Source: Clitopilus passeckerianus (lineage: Eukaryota; Basidiomycota; Agaricomycetes; Agaricales; Entolomataceae). Taken from it: a DNA stretch of 64,000 bases. Every line of letters begins with the position of its first letter. Position 1 is the stretch's first letter. The notes beneath the pieces were generated by a model. It had not been told where the DNA came from. It was given only the letters and a program-made list of their open reading frames with translations, and ran no database searches. The translations under genes and the position numbers were made by a program. The stretch is taken from the NCBI GenBank assembly GCA_944990035.1, contig CALYLX010000159.1:124001-188000 (forward strand), given 5' to 3'. Positions 46,169-57,110 of the stretch are shown here, one piece after another.

Positions 46169-47851
46169 GAATGTAAGAGTAAGAGGCGAAAGCTGTTCTT
46201 GGGCGTCTAGTAGAACTGTGCACAGACCCCGAAAGCCGGTCGCAAAGCCGGAGGAAGCCGATTTTGGCATTCATGGATGATACCGATCTTCTAGGATTCG
46301 ACCATGGGAGGGGAGCAAGAAGGGAGTCTATTGAAGAGCGGTTGTTCCACCATTATGTGCTTGTGAAGGTTTTGGTCTTTCGTCTGGCGATTTAGCGCAG
46401 GAATTTGCGTATCAAATGCAACTTGAAAGCCCCAACCGTTCCAACTTCCGTGGGACGAACGAAAAATCCGTGCGTGGGATCATATACCCAAACCAAGCGT
46501 TCTCCGGATTAAGCGCCTACGAAGCGCCACCTCACAAGTTGACGGTCCTTAACTTGACTTGTTTGTTCTTGCTCCAGGCAGTAATCCGACCACGATTCTG
46601 CGTCGACGCTCGGGTAAGCGGATTTATCCTCCTATATTCCACGCTAATAACAGTAGTAATAGACAGATACTTCCATTCGTTCTCCGCTATCGAGGCTCAG
46701 GACGATACAAACGAAGTCCGACCTTCTACAGTACCGCCCTTCCTACTCTACCTCTACCCAATGTTTAAGTTGAACGCGGCAATAATCATGCGACAAGATA
46801 ATTGGGAGAGTGCTGGAGCCTTCCCGATGAGAAGAATAGCGAAGTGTCCGAGTCAAATCAGCGGTTATCTTGTAGCCCGGAGTATTCGCTCTGGGCAGCA
46901 TTCTTCGTATGGCTGGTCATAGAAAAGTTGTTTTCGGCTGCTTCATCGTCATGGTATAATGTTCTCTGGCGGGTGTCAGTGCTAGTATGAAATGGTTGCC
47001 TTAGGCTAGGAATCCTACATCAGGAAAACTGTATTCGTATCAATGAAAACTCGAACGCTGTGAGCATGTTGCTGTAAACGCCAACATCAGAAAAGTCAAG
47101 GTCATTAAAAACGGGCAAGTGCAGAGAATGTCTTTGAGTAATTCTGCCTGAGAGACAGACCCGAACGGCGGAAATGTTAGGAAAACACAAAGGGATATTG
47201 GGATATTCGGTTGGGAGTGTACCTCTGCCGACACGACCATGATGGACCAGTGCTGTCAAGTTCGGCTTGTCAGTACTCCATGGAAGGCGAGTATGCCCTG
47301 ATGAACGTGTAGGTGGGCGGAATGCTCAGTGAGGCCGTTACAGAGAGAGTTGTGGGGGACTGCCCAATCAAGTATACCGTTCAATAGTCCGCTTCCCAAT
47401 AGCATCCAAGTCAATGGGTGTCAGCGAGAGAACCTATGGTCGGTGGTATGGATCTGCGATCTTCAATATCATGTTGACGTCGTGATGTCATGGGTGCCTG
47501 AACCGGCTACCAGCCAAACCCTCTTCCGAAAAGTGGGCATAGCCACCTCATTAAGCTTACCCAAAATCTCCTGTGCCCGCCAAAGTGTGGGGTGAAATCC
47601 CTGAAGGCCCGACGCGTCCACATGCGTGCATTTTACCTGTCCTGATATCGCCCTCAGTGGAGCGTCATCTCTATATTCTTTCTCTGGTACTAGCAACCGA
47701 AAAAGATTGTGAGCCGAAAAGAAAAAGACATGAGCAATTAAACTCAATCTGTTCACGAGCCGTAGGCGGCTGGGGTATAAAGGCTGCTTCGTTTCCGACA
47801 GTTATTCCTCATCGCAAGCTTCCAAGTTCTGCACATCACAACCGATTCATC
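46169..47851. other. Intergenic; second half is repeat copy 3
   Basis: 46240-46285 resembles 34905-34950 (AAAGCCGGAGGA followed by CATTTTG/GATTTTG-type sequence). From about 47020 onward the sequence is the inverted distal and promoter part of the peptide-gene unit. No other gene recognised. Confidence 0.45.
47776..47781 (+). promoter_or_regulatory. TATA box of peptide gene 5
   Basis: TATAAA in GGGGTATAAAGGC, 76 nt before the ATG at 47852. Confidence 0.65.
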
Positions 47852-48183
47852 ATGTTCACTAAGGCATTCTCATCCTTCCTCATCATCGCATGTGTTGCTG
47901 CCGGCCTCGCCACCGCCGTCGACGTCCCCGCCGGCAAAGGTCTTCTGTGTACGTTAAACTACTCTATGATCCGTTACAAGTACACTCATACTTACTACTA
48001 CCAGGTGCCTACAAGAGCGGCAACTATAACATCAAAGTCCAGGATTGTGACTCTACACAGTATCTGGTATGCCAGAAGGTGGATAACGGCGCCCTCTCGT
48101 TGTGCGTTTCGTTGTTCCATTCTAGGTATTCTTTGCTAATCTAATGCTTACCTTACAGCTGCACGTACCCTGAGGCCGCGTGA
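47852..48183 (+). CDS. Small secreted cysteine peptide, family member 5
   Basis: Exons 47852-47948, 48005-48101 and 48159-48183 encode 72 aa. Signal peptide MFTKAFSSFLIIACVAAGLA, then TAVDVPAGKGLLC and AYKSGNYNIKVQD-C-DSTQYLV-C-QKVDNGALSF-C-TYPEAA (C-x13-C-x7-C-x10-C). The two introns interrupt the first cysteine codon (T|GT) and the codon before the last cysteine (TT|C). It is the inverted sister of member 3. Mature product would be a secreted peptide of about 50 aa with two predicted disulfides; role unknown. Confidence 0.8.
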
Positions 48184-49583
48184 AACTTGAAGGTTTCTAA
48201 TCAATAATGGATCATCTATGTAATACTGGCTTTGCCTGACGATTGTAGCGTACGAGATGGACAAATTTTTCCAGAGCGAAATGCAGTCTGATATACATAT
48301 TCTCCTTGATCACAATTTTTGAACAGAACTTGAAAGATCGGCTTGAAAGGCCCCATTTCTACAGCATCCGCTGGCGAGCGGTGGAGGGCATCAAATTGAA
48401 GAGGGGGCAGTCGCATGCTCATCCAATCCATGAAATTACGGACCATGAATGTTCATCGGGCCGTTAGGTGATTCAACAATAAGAAGCCAACGAGTCCGGC
48501 CGGGCATACAAATACAGTAATACGTATACAACAAAGGGCCGACGAAAAATAAGTGCCTGATAGAGTGACGAAGCGGTATGCAGGACTGTCCTTGCCCAGT
48601 ATTTGGCCGTACAAAGCTCAGGATCATGGCAGGAAAGCGAGTCCCGGAGAAATAGCGGGTACGCTGGTTCCGAACCGGGAACTCTGGGCGGAATGTGATA
48701 AGGAACGAGATGAGAGGTGATCCAAAGCATTTGTCCAGAAGAACCGATCTAGAGGCGCGATCGGCTTCGTAGGACTTGTTCAGGTAACAGCGGAGGCGTC
48801 ATGGAGAGCAGCCAAAGGACGAGATGGTCCAAGAAATGGTCGGTATGTGCGTAGATTCTCCCCTGGCGAACTTTCAAACAAGGGGACTTCTGAGTCTCGA
48901 GCTTGAAAGCTTGACTGACAAACTAGAGCAAAATGACGCTTTGACCATCCACACTATGAAGAGGACGCTGTAATCTCGGTGGATGGTCAATGCCTGCAAC
49001 TGTTTTACCAGATCAAGCATTCATTCGTTTTCCTCCTTCAAACCGTGCAGCCACCATCTGCTACACCGACCAGTTTTGGACTGTATCCTGATTATGACTT
49101 GGATTGGACCTGGGCCACGATTGTACTTGATTCCGCTTTGGCACACAAGTTCAGCGCTTCAGCCAGTGGTCGTGCTCAAGCTCAAAGGCAATATCGTGAT
49201 CGGGAAAGCCGCCGCCCAGAGCAGTGCCTGAATCGTCATTCGCGAAGGTATGAGGGGAACGTATCCGCATCTATATCCGGGATGTAACAAACAGGTAATA
49301 AACGTTCAGATGGTGATAACGGTTCAAGAGTTTAATATTTAGTCCTAGCACCACTGGTGAATGTTGGAACTTTCGACTGTATTCATCATTCTTTCCCAAT
49401 CGCGGTAACAATGCCAAGAGGATTTTGCGTACTCTAATGGGCTCTCCAAGCACAGAAAGTCATCCTTACGGCACCTTACGTGACGCCGTCATAGTCAGCA
49501 CAGATCCCGACGGTAGGATTCGATAAGTGAACTCTGATCTCTGGAGTGAGGATTTGAGAAGAAATGGAGCAGACGGGCTCCCG
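48184..49583. other. Intergenic, no gene recognised
   Basis: 1.4 kb without supported coding potential. The first 50 bases belong to the repeat unit of peptide gene 5. Confidence 0.4.
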
Positions 49584-50195
49584 TCAAAGCTCCTGTCCCG
49601 GAAACAAACGTCTTAAGGGAGTAAAGGGGTGGTGGGAGATCCTAAGCCATCTGAGCGAACGTGAATTCGAAGCAAGTGTTCTGGAACTGACCTCTAGGTT
49701 GTCCGGGCTAGGATAATTACAATCAGAGCGAGTCACGTTTCCGAAAGTCAGGTCGTACCTATCTTCATTCCGCGATCGTTCTGAGAACGAAAGGAAGAAT
49801 TCCTCTAGGTTCCTCCAACCCGATATTATACGTTGAAGAGAATGCATCGGATGCAGGGCATGGTCTCGCTTGTCGTAGAAGTAGCACTCCAACTTGACGA
49901 CGCTTTGCAGGAAGGGCAGTTCGTCCTTCAATGCCACAAAGCAGCGTGCATTGAGGTGTAGTTCCCTGAGCGTAGTTCCAGCTCTGACGAGCGAGATATG
50001 GGCCAGTTGATAGTGTTCCTTTGAGATTGAATAATGGGCAATAAGGTCGGAGCTATGTCGAACAATGTAATTTCCCATGTCTGGTCGCCGGGTAATCGCA
50101 CGAGCTACGCCCACCGGATTCGCAATGTATCCAGAACCGGTAACGAGAAATGTGCCACCGCTGGTGCGGCGTGCGACTAGGTGCGACTGGCGCAC
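49584..50195 (-). pseudogene. 5'-truncated F-box/LRR-like gene fragment
   Basis: A 203-codon frame with no ATG at its head begins exactly where the TBC relic I ends, suggesting that the fragment lost its 5' part. TTLRELHLNARCFVAL, LPFLQSVVKLECYF and WRNLEEFFLSFSE have the leucine spacing of the C-terminal half of fungal F-box proteins, but no F-box is present. It could also be an unrelated orphan frame. Confidence 0.35.
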
Positions 50196-51674
50196 AGTAT
50201 GGCACTCTCGTCGCCCTCCTCATGTTCCTCGATGAACGGCAACACGACCTCCTCCTGCCTCCCCACAATTTACTCGCATTCCTCAGCAGAAGGGAGGAGT
50301 GAGAAATCTTCGGTCCACGTGAACAGAACACTTTTCGGACATTATTTGGTCGACTTTGAGCTCTGGGGAAGTGGGTGGACATTCCTTGAAAAGGTGGTCT
50401 GCGGGTCGGAGTAATTCGGTCAGGGAGAGAGGTGGAGGTGGTGGAAGTTTCTTCGGGGCAGAGGGAGAGGAAGGCGAGGAAGGCGAAGAGATAGGGTATG
50501 GCGGATATGGCGCGGTGGACGGTGAAGGTGGGGAAGATGGTGTACTGTCGTCTTCCTGTGGTTCCTCCTTAGCCCGCACGTCGCTGTCGGGTATCGAAAC
50601 CGGCCCTTCTTCTTCTTTCAACCTCAACCCCAACCCCCTCCCTGTCCTCGTCGCCAATGTGATCCACTATAGTAGGCAGTGTGCTCAGCACTAAATGCGC
50701 CATACCCATATCCTCCTCCCCGTCCTCGTCTTCGTGGAGTTGTGTAAGGGCAGGCTTACGAGCGAGGAGAATCTACAACACCAACCAACATTAGCTTAAC
50801 ATAGCCCTAGGTAGTAGATGGGGAACTTACAGCTGTCGTGAGGTATATACTTGCTATAGGCGGCCTTGCCAGTAGGTAATCAAAAACATGCTAAATCAAT
50901 TCCAGCGTCGGCATGTCATGCGCGAACAGCGTCAAGAGATTCGACAGCGCGTAGAACGGCAGTGGGCTTGTCTTCTCCAGCTGTCGTGCATATTCCGGAT
51001 CCACGACTCTCAGCAAGTTCCTGGTTATCCTGACCAGCCCAAGGACGGGCTCCAGAGTGTTGCCCGTGGAATCTCGTAGTCTTTGGAGGGATAGTGACTC
51101 CAGAGAGGCGTAGAGATTTGAAGTAGGTAGCGTGAGGGACAAGACGGTCGAGATATCATGGAATCCTTGGAAGTAGCATAATGTAGGATGAGTCCGGAAT
51201 AGCCGGACGAGGAGGTCGTTCAGTTCCGCCTTCAACGCGTCTCGGTGGATGTCGGGTTGAGATTCGTCTTCTACAGTCAGGGAGGTGAGACAAGAGCAAG
51301 GAGAAGAAGAGAAAGTAAGTACGTACTGAGTATAAAACAAAACTTCTGTCCGTGTCGAGTTGGATTTGACGTTCGTCACGGTGCGGTGGTAGGGTTTGCT
51401 AGGCTTTGTCATCTTTCTCGGCGTCGGGGGTCTTCGGTATGGGGAGGTGTGATTCCGAGGAGACGTGGCCTGTAAACGAAGAAGAGAGATGAGTGAGTTT
51501 AGAGAGTTTAGCTAGTTTGGCAAAACTCACTATAGTATGACTCTCTCTTCCGGGTTGAAGACTCTTCTTCCGAAGCCTGGGCCAGTCTACTTCTTCTTCT
51601 TGTGACGCCTCTGGCTTCCTTTTGACTGGTGGAGACGACGAGGAGGTGAGGCCTGATTTGGCGAAAATCGGCAA
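50190..51674 (-). pseudogene. TBC (Rab-GAP) domain gene, relic I, most complete copy
   Basis: The reading frame starts around EEEVDWPRLRKKSLQPG, passes DERQ-IQLDTDRSFVLYS and then the TBC domain: LFRTHPTLCYFQGFHDIS, RVVDPEYARQLEKTSPLPFYALSN and MPTLELI. The next codon is TAG (50893-50891) where glutamine is expected, and the family sequence continues at once: HVFDYLLARPPIASIYLTTA, ILLARKP. A frameshift near 50650 separates VDH from the Ser/Pro-rich linker (VSIPDSDV), another precedes FTWTEDFSLLPSAEECE, and TAA follows at 50272-50270. TBC proteins of this Gyp8/TBC1D20-like type inactivate Rab GTPases in the secretory pathway. It is divergent from the secreted-protein gene at 52586 across 911 bp. 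Confidence 0.8.
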
Positions 51675-52585
51675 TTGGCGCTTGGCGCCTGGACCCGAGA
51701 TGACGGGCGCTTATTAATTATCCCCCAAATGGTCTTGCCAGCCACCGCCATGGCCACTCGCAATTCTACCAGCGCGACAATCCCAAGTTCGATTTGACCT
51801 CCGTTGGCCTGCCAATATGGCCTCTCGAGAACGGCAGCTCTGACCTCGCTAAAATGCTCGTGGAATTACCCACGAACAGGGTATAGGTACAACGACGAGA
51901 ACAACCTACTTCATATCAGACTCAAAGATATATCTCTTGATTAATCCAGATCATAAGCACGATAATGCCACACACTTTGATACTCTCGTGCCAGACGTGT
52001 GATCGACTCACACCCTTAGACTGCAGAACGGAACCACATCATGCGACAGCAAGAATGCTTACGTCTGAATTTCTACCTTTCGGCGGAACGAGCCTGCTTG
52101 TATTCGCTTTCAATCTCCAAAACCCTTCGTCCTCCGGCCTTCCCCTTCATTAAGAGGAAGAATGAAGACTAAAAACCGATTGTTCTGTCACGGTCTAGCG
52201 CGACAGGGTGCTTTGGCGCTGATCTATTTCAGGTTCTGGCCATGGCTTCGGGATTGTCTATGCTTGATAGAATAGCTCACTGGCAATCTCGCACGCTTAT
52301 CCTCTGAGAGGGCTCTACCATTCATTCTATCAACCTTTCGAACGAGAATTCACCATACCCTGTCTCTGGATACTTACTACACTCTTCGGATACCCCTGCC
52401 TAAAACGACTAGGGAGCTAACGTTTTTGGGACAGAATACCATGTCTCCGCCCCTTTGACAGCTCAAATGCAACATTAATCAATTCGTCAAATTTCTTAAA
52501 TACTCAACCGATTGGAAGGTCGTCTCCCAGAAACCACCACCACCGTGGCCTTCTACCCAACTCGCAACCTTGACACCTCTTTGAT
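51675..52585. other. Divergent promoter region, TBC relic I / 8-Cys gene A
   Basis: No gene. Much of it is conserved with 58873-60061 in inverse orientation, and its right half with 62926-63245, which suggests that control sequences for the secreted gene lie here. An AT-rich CTTAAATAC lies about 90 nt before the 8-Cys ATG. Confidence 0.5.
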
Positions 52586-53415
52586 ATGGCAATCATCACC
52601 ATTCGTACGGTTCTCATCTCACTCACATTTGGTTTCGCCGTCATTTCTACTATCCTCGGATCTGCCGTTCAGGAAGAATCCCAGGGCCAGGTGACAAATC
52701 CTGCGTACGTATTCAATTATCCGCCTTACACCCCACGATCCGAAAATGAACACCTCGTCGCAGATCCGACTGGCCTGAGGTCTATCGCGATACATGCGAC
52801 AGTGGGTACTGCAAACGGCAATGTAACGACGACTCCGACTCGTGCCAGGTTGCCAGCTTTAAGCGCGCCATCGATGACGGCTCCGAATGGGTGACATGCA
52901 GCCCCAACGCGAATTGTACGAAGAATATCGAAGAGGTGGGGAAGAAGAGAACAGTGATGTGTAGATCTCGCACGAATGGCTACCGTTCACTCGGCACCCT
53001 CAAATGCGTCGTGGAGGGAAACAAGAAATTGGACAAGGAAATTGAGGCGGCACGTAAGAAAAAGGACGAGGAAGAGGAGAAGCGGTACGAGGAGTGGAAG
53101 AAAGCTCAAGCTGCACGGATCAAGAGGGCCGAGGAGAAGCTGGGGCCCGGGGCGACGGAGGATATAGCAGCCCGCCTCGTGAAGGATCCGCAGGTTAAGC
53201 TGGTAGGTCCCTATGCGCATCAGAACGAGGACAAGTTGACATGGGCACGGCGGTCTGTGACGGACGTATTGCAGTGGGTAGGGGAGGAGGACTTGAAGCT
53301 GGAGCCTGAGGCATTGAAGGAGCGGCTGTTCAAAGCGGCGAAGGAGAGTTTGATGAGGGAAGCTGCGATAAAGGCGATTGTAAAGATGATGAAAAGACGG
53401 TATAAACCTGCATAG
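52586..53415 (+). CDS. Secreted 8-cysteine protein with helical tail, paralog A
   Basis: Exons 52586-52704 and 52764-53415 (59-nt intron, GTACGT...GTCGCAG) encode 256 aa. A signal peptide (MAIITIRTVLISLTFGFAVI...) is followed by a cysteine domain at about 50-130: DTCDSGYCKRQCNDDSDSC, EWVTCSPNANCTKNI, VMCRSRTNGYRSLGTLKC. The second half is strongly charged and helical, with EEKLGPGATEDIAARLVKD and DLKLEPEALKERLF as conserved blocks. No known family is recognised. Paralogs B and C keep all eight cysteines, intron position and both tail blocks. Compared with B and C, the DWCW after the fourth-cysteine region is DSCQ here. Confidence 0.82.
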
Positions 53416-53912
53416 CCTAAGAAGTCATCAGATCCGTAGTTTCAGTACGTCCAATGGTTAGATCTCTCAATCCAACGGTGCCCGGTTCATTCTAAGTGGG
53501 CAGAGATCAACCCCATATTTACGCAGAGGAAGTTGTTCGTTCCTCCGAGTACTTTCACTGACGGCTTTCTGAGAGGCGGAGGACGAAGCAGTCAAGAATA
53601 TGATGCAATTTGGCCCTTGCCTCGGAAAACCCTTCCGCAAGTCGTCAAAGGAAGAGTGTCGGCGATTGGCTGAAGAAATTTTGACAAGGACCTGCTGTCC
53701 AATCTACCATCTATCCTGATGACTGGGTTATTTACTTTATTCTAATGTGATGTACACAGATACGAATAATAGACGCCATTAACCTCGCCTGTCCTTGAGT
53801 CCGACCTCATCGATCATCCGTCATCATACTTGAAATCTCGTAGACGCCATAGTCCTCTCGGAGATCCATAGAGTTTCTCGTGATTATCATGTTCCCTCCC
53901 ACCCTTTCTTCT
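53416..53912. other. Intergenic between 8-Cys gene A and TBC relic II
   Basis: Presumed 3' UTRs of two converging genes; nothing else recognised. Confidence 0.4.
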
Positions 53913-55875
53913 CTAACCCCTCCCATAACACACCGTCAACCACAACTGCGACAGATACCAGCTGGCATCTAGACTTCCCCAACCTTCTCTCCAGCTAGTA
54001 GGTTTTTCGTAAATGGGTTCGGGTTCGTTATCTTCAGATTCGGAGTCAGAGAAGGGATCCTCGATGAACGGCAGCACGACATCTTCAGGTATCCCCACAA
54101 ACGCCTCCGCTTCTTCAACAGACGGGAGGGAAGAGAGATTGACGTTCCACGTGAACAAAACACTTTTGGGGAAAGGAGAAAGGAGAAGGAGAGAAGATAC
54201 GTACGTACTGGGTAAAGAACGAAACTCCTCTCGCTATCGAGTCGGATTTGCTGTTGAGAGTTTGCCAGGATTCGTCGTCTTTCTCAGTGTGAGGAAGTGG
54301 GATTCCGAGGAGCCGTGGCCTGAAGAGAGATGAGTGAGTTTAGTGAGTTTAGCTAGATTGACGAACAACAAGACCCTCTCAACTTGGTCCAAGATGCGTC
54401 GCTGCTTCGCACGACCTGTCCTCGTTCTAATTTTTAAATCTCTTTTGTGATCTTTGTTTTAGTAAATACTGCAGCAACGGCAAATGCTTGGGCGAATGTG
54501 GTAGCACATTGAGTTCGCTCACAAACACACTTGTATAGAGCGGCCACTTCCGTTCCGGCATGGCATAAACTCGGATGGAGGCTGCCGCTATCACCAGCGT
54601 TAGACCCTTTAGGGATCAGTTCATTGGCTGGATTTTGGGGGTTAGACACATAGATGCAGGTTCTGGTCTAGTAATCATCCTCGGCAATTCAATATTTGGC
54701 TAGGACATGTCACATTTCGTATGAAGACCGGCATGCCGCCAGCTGGATATCCAGTGTGACAAGCAGATCGGCATTCTTCTGTGGAGGTATATACCATCAG
54801 GGTTAACATCACCCTCCTGGCATTGTTTTGGCAACCTACAATTACAGGCAAGGTAGTAAACATATATCTATGAGCAGGCGAGCCCACTGCACGACAGGGT
54901 AATAAACCGCGTATCCCCAAAAAGCATACTTAACAGGATGCAGTTTATGCGACAACGAACGCCAACTGAAGTCAAGCACGTTGGTACGGGTTGACATGAC
55001 GCCAATAGCTCGCGGATCCATCCACAGAGGTATAGTAAAACGAGCACTGGCCTATAATGAACCGTGGACACCCCATTCTGGATATCTGCCACGCAGATTG
55101 GGGCGGAGGTACTGCCTGAGCCTCTCAATAAACACCGGGTATCGAGAGGGTCGTGCTTGATCATCAGATGATGGAACAAACCAGTTTAAGTAGCGATCTG
55201 GGTCAGGGAAGAAGTCCCAAGACGCCAGATCGCAGGACTTCCAATGGAAATGGCCGTCTTCTGAAGGGGACGGGAAAGAACGACGTGAGGGCGAGTGTAG
55301 CGAGTACCAAATTACAATGCGTTGTACTCTGTCAGGAGGTAAGGCACAGGTTTACTCGAAGAGACAATACCCACCAAAGGGGAGTCTCGTATGGCTTGAA
55401 TACGCTCCGAAACTTGGAAGTCATCCGTAGTTGACGAAAGGAAAGGATTGAGGTGATGCAATGATTGATGATCACAGGAAAATTACTGTGTATAGATAAA
55501 AAATTAGCTAAGGATCAAGAAATCGACTTAACCTAGTGATGTATTCACACGAGACTTAAGCACCCATAAAAGGCAAATTATGAGTTTATGGACCAATCGA
55601 AATTAGAGAAATACCAATTACAAACAAGCAAAAATATTGTAAAGTTTTGGAACTTTGGACGCTGGAAAGAACTCAATGGAGTATCCACTCCATCCTCGTA
55701 ATCTTTCATCATTTTCTTGGAGAAAGTCCTATCTGAAGATAGAACTCGGAACTCGGAACCCGCCGGGTTGAAGACTTTTCTTCTGTAGATTGGGCCAGTC
55801 TAGTACCTCTTGTGACGCTTCCCGGTCGGTTTTGACCGGTGGAGGTGAAGACGAGGAAGGAGGAGCCTTGTCCAT
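53913..55875 (-). pseudogene. TBC gene relic II, TBC core deleted and 1.3 kb inserted
   Basis: Exon 1 is intact at 55875-55750 (MDKAPPSSSSPPPVKTDREASQ...LDWPNLQKKSLQPGGF). The following intron and exon 2 resume only near 54400-54230, so about 1.35 kb of foreign sequence lies between. After the DERQ-like exon the sequence passes directly to the C-terminal tail, LFTWNVNLSSLPSVEEAEAFVG...VVLPFIEDPFSDSESEDNE, so the whole TBC domain is missing, with the junction in intron 2. No GAP activity can remain. Confidence 0.72.
54400..55748. mobile_element. Insertion of unknown type inside TBC relic II
   Basis: This block interrupts a gene whose other copies are continuous here. I found no terminal inverted repeats, target duplication, transposase or polymerase frame. 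It contains a 71-codon minus frame (54434-54649) of unknown nature. It may be a transposon relic or filler DNA from a repair event. Confidence 0.35.
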
Positions 55876-56022
55876 GGGTGATGAGGTCAAAAGGCAAAAC
55901 TGTTGACAGGGCCAGATTTGGTGAAACTCGGCAATTGGCGCCTGGGGGTTTAGACGGGCGCTTACGCTCTCAATTCGTTCTCTTAATTCATACCTCCTTC
56001 ATCGGGGTCATGTTTCGTCAAT

Positions 56023-57110
56023 ATGTCTGAACTAGCTAAACTGACTCATCTCTCCTCCTCCTCAACAGGGAACGACTCCTCGGAATACAACCCTCACTCT
56101 CAGAGAACCCTAATACCGAGAGATTTGACCAATCCCAGCAAACTCTCCCACCCAACCGCGAGGAAGGACAAAGCCAACTCCACACAGACCTTACACCAGC
56201 CAAATATCCATTGAGCTTGAGATAACTAAATCTTGACTGGACCACTGTCTGGGAGAGGAGTCGCCGGTGGATTTGTACCAGAGGCGACGTCGAGGTGAGT
56301 ACCAACCAACGGGCCACACCACTCCAACTCACTCTTCTATTCTCGTCGATTCTAGGCTATAACTCAACTGAGGCTTGGCGCCGGGGGCCAGAAAGCCGAA
56401 ATCTGCCCAGTCAGGATCCCACAGGACCTGTGAAGAGTGTACGTGTGCCCACCTCTCCCTCACACCTCATGGTCGCTCCTCTCTAGGAAAGCACTCGTTG
56501 CACTGCTCTGCTCCAGGCCCCACTCCTGGGTGTCTCATTCTCACCACTCGTGGACGACAACGCCAGATCCAACTCGACGTAGACCAAAACACATCAGGTA
56601 TGTGACATCCTCCCATCCATCTATCCCATCCCATCTAACCTCGTATCACTTCCTCTCTGACACAGAACCCCCGCCTTGCACCATCCAAAGTCATCCGAAA
56701 CCCTCAAGACCATTCTTTTCCGTCTCTTCCGGTTCCAACGCTTCCACGACATCTCCGACATTTTCTACCCTACACACAACCTTCCGTGCACACTGACATT
56801 TATCCCTCGGGACTGGCGTGTGGACTCGTTAGGACAATGAGGAATCTATTTTGCCTCGCGAATTTGCACATACACGGCAGCTGGAGAAGACGAGCACACT
56901 CCCGCTCCATGCGTTGAGCAAATACTTGGTGCTCTTCTTACACATATGCCGACGTTGGGTTCATACAACCTCCTGTCGATCACCCCACCCCCGAGGCCGC
57001 GGGTTGCGTCGATTGTGTATACTCGACCACTACTGTAGACCTCTTTTATCTAATATTACTGTTTGGTGGAGAAGCTAATGTTGGTATTCGTATTATAGAT
57101 TCCACTCGTG
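56023..57110 (+). pseudogene. TBC gene relic III, heavily decayed
   Basis: Facing away from relic II. At 56072-56215 the frame ERLLGIQPSLSENPNTERF...LPPNREEGQSQL matches the exon before the TBC domain, and a second match to the same exon (RQRQIQLDVDQNTS) occurs at 56545-56595, so relics of two exon copies are present. LKTILFRLFRFQRFHDISDIF (56709-56771) and HTRQLEKTSTLPLHALSKYL (56869-56928) are TBC-core remnants with deletions and frame changes between them. Confidence 0.65.

Larger units (their letters stand above)
47020..48235 (+). repeat. Duplicated peptide-gene unit, copy 3 (inverted)
   Basis: Reverse-complement counterpart of copies 1 and 2: distal block 47020-47260, promoter block 47440-47785 with the GACGTCGTGATGTCA word, and gene 47852-48183. 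The distance from distal block to gene is about 250 bp shorter than in the other copies. Confidence 0.75.
50190..53415. repeat. TBC / 8-Cys divergent gene pair unit, copy 1
   Basis: The unit joins the minus-strand TBC relic to the plus-strand 8-Cys gene A through a shared upstream region. The same arrangement, inverted, occurs at 58076-60700, and the 8-Cys half alone at 62027-63245. Shared intergenic words include CTACCTTTCGGCGGAACGAG, GACGGGCGCTTA and the TGATAGAATGAATG block near 52315. Confidence 0.7.
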
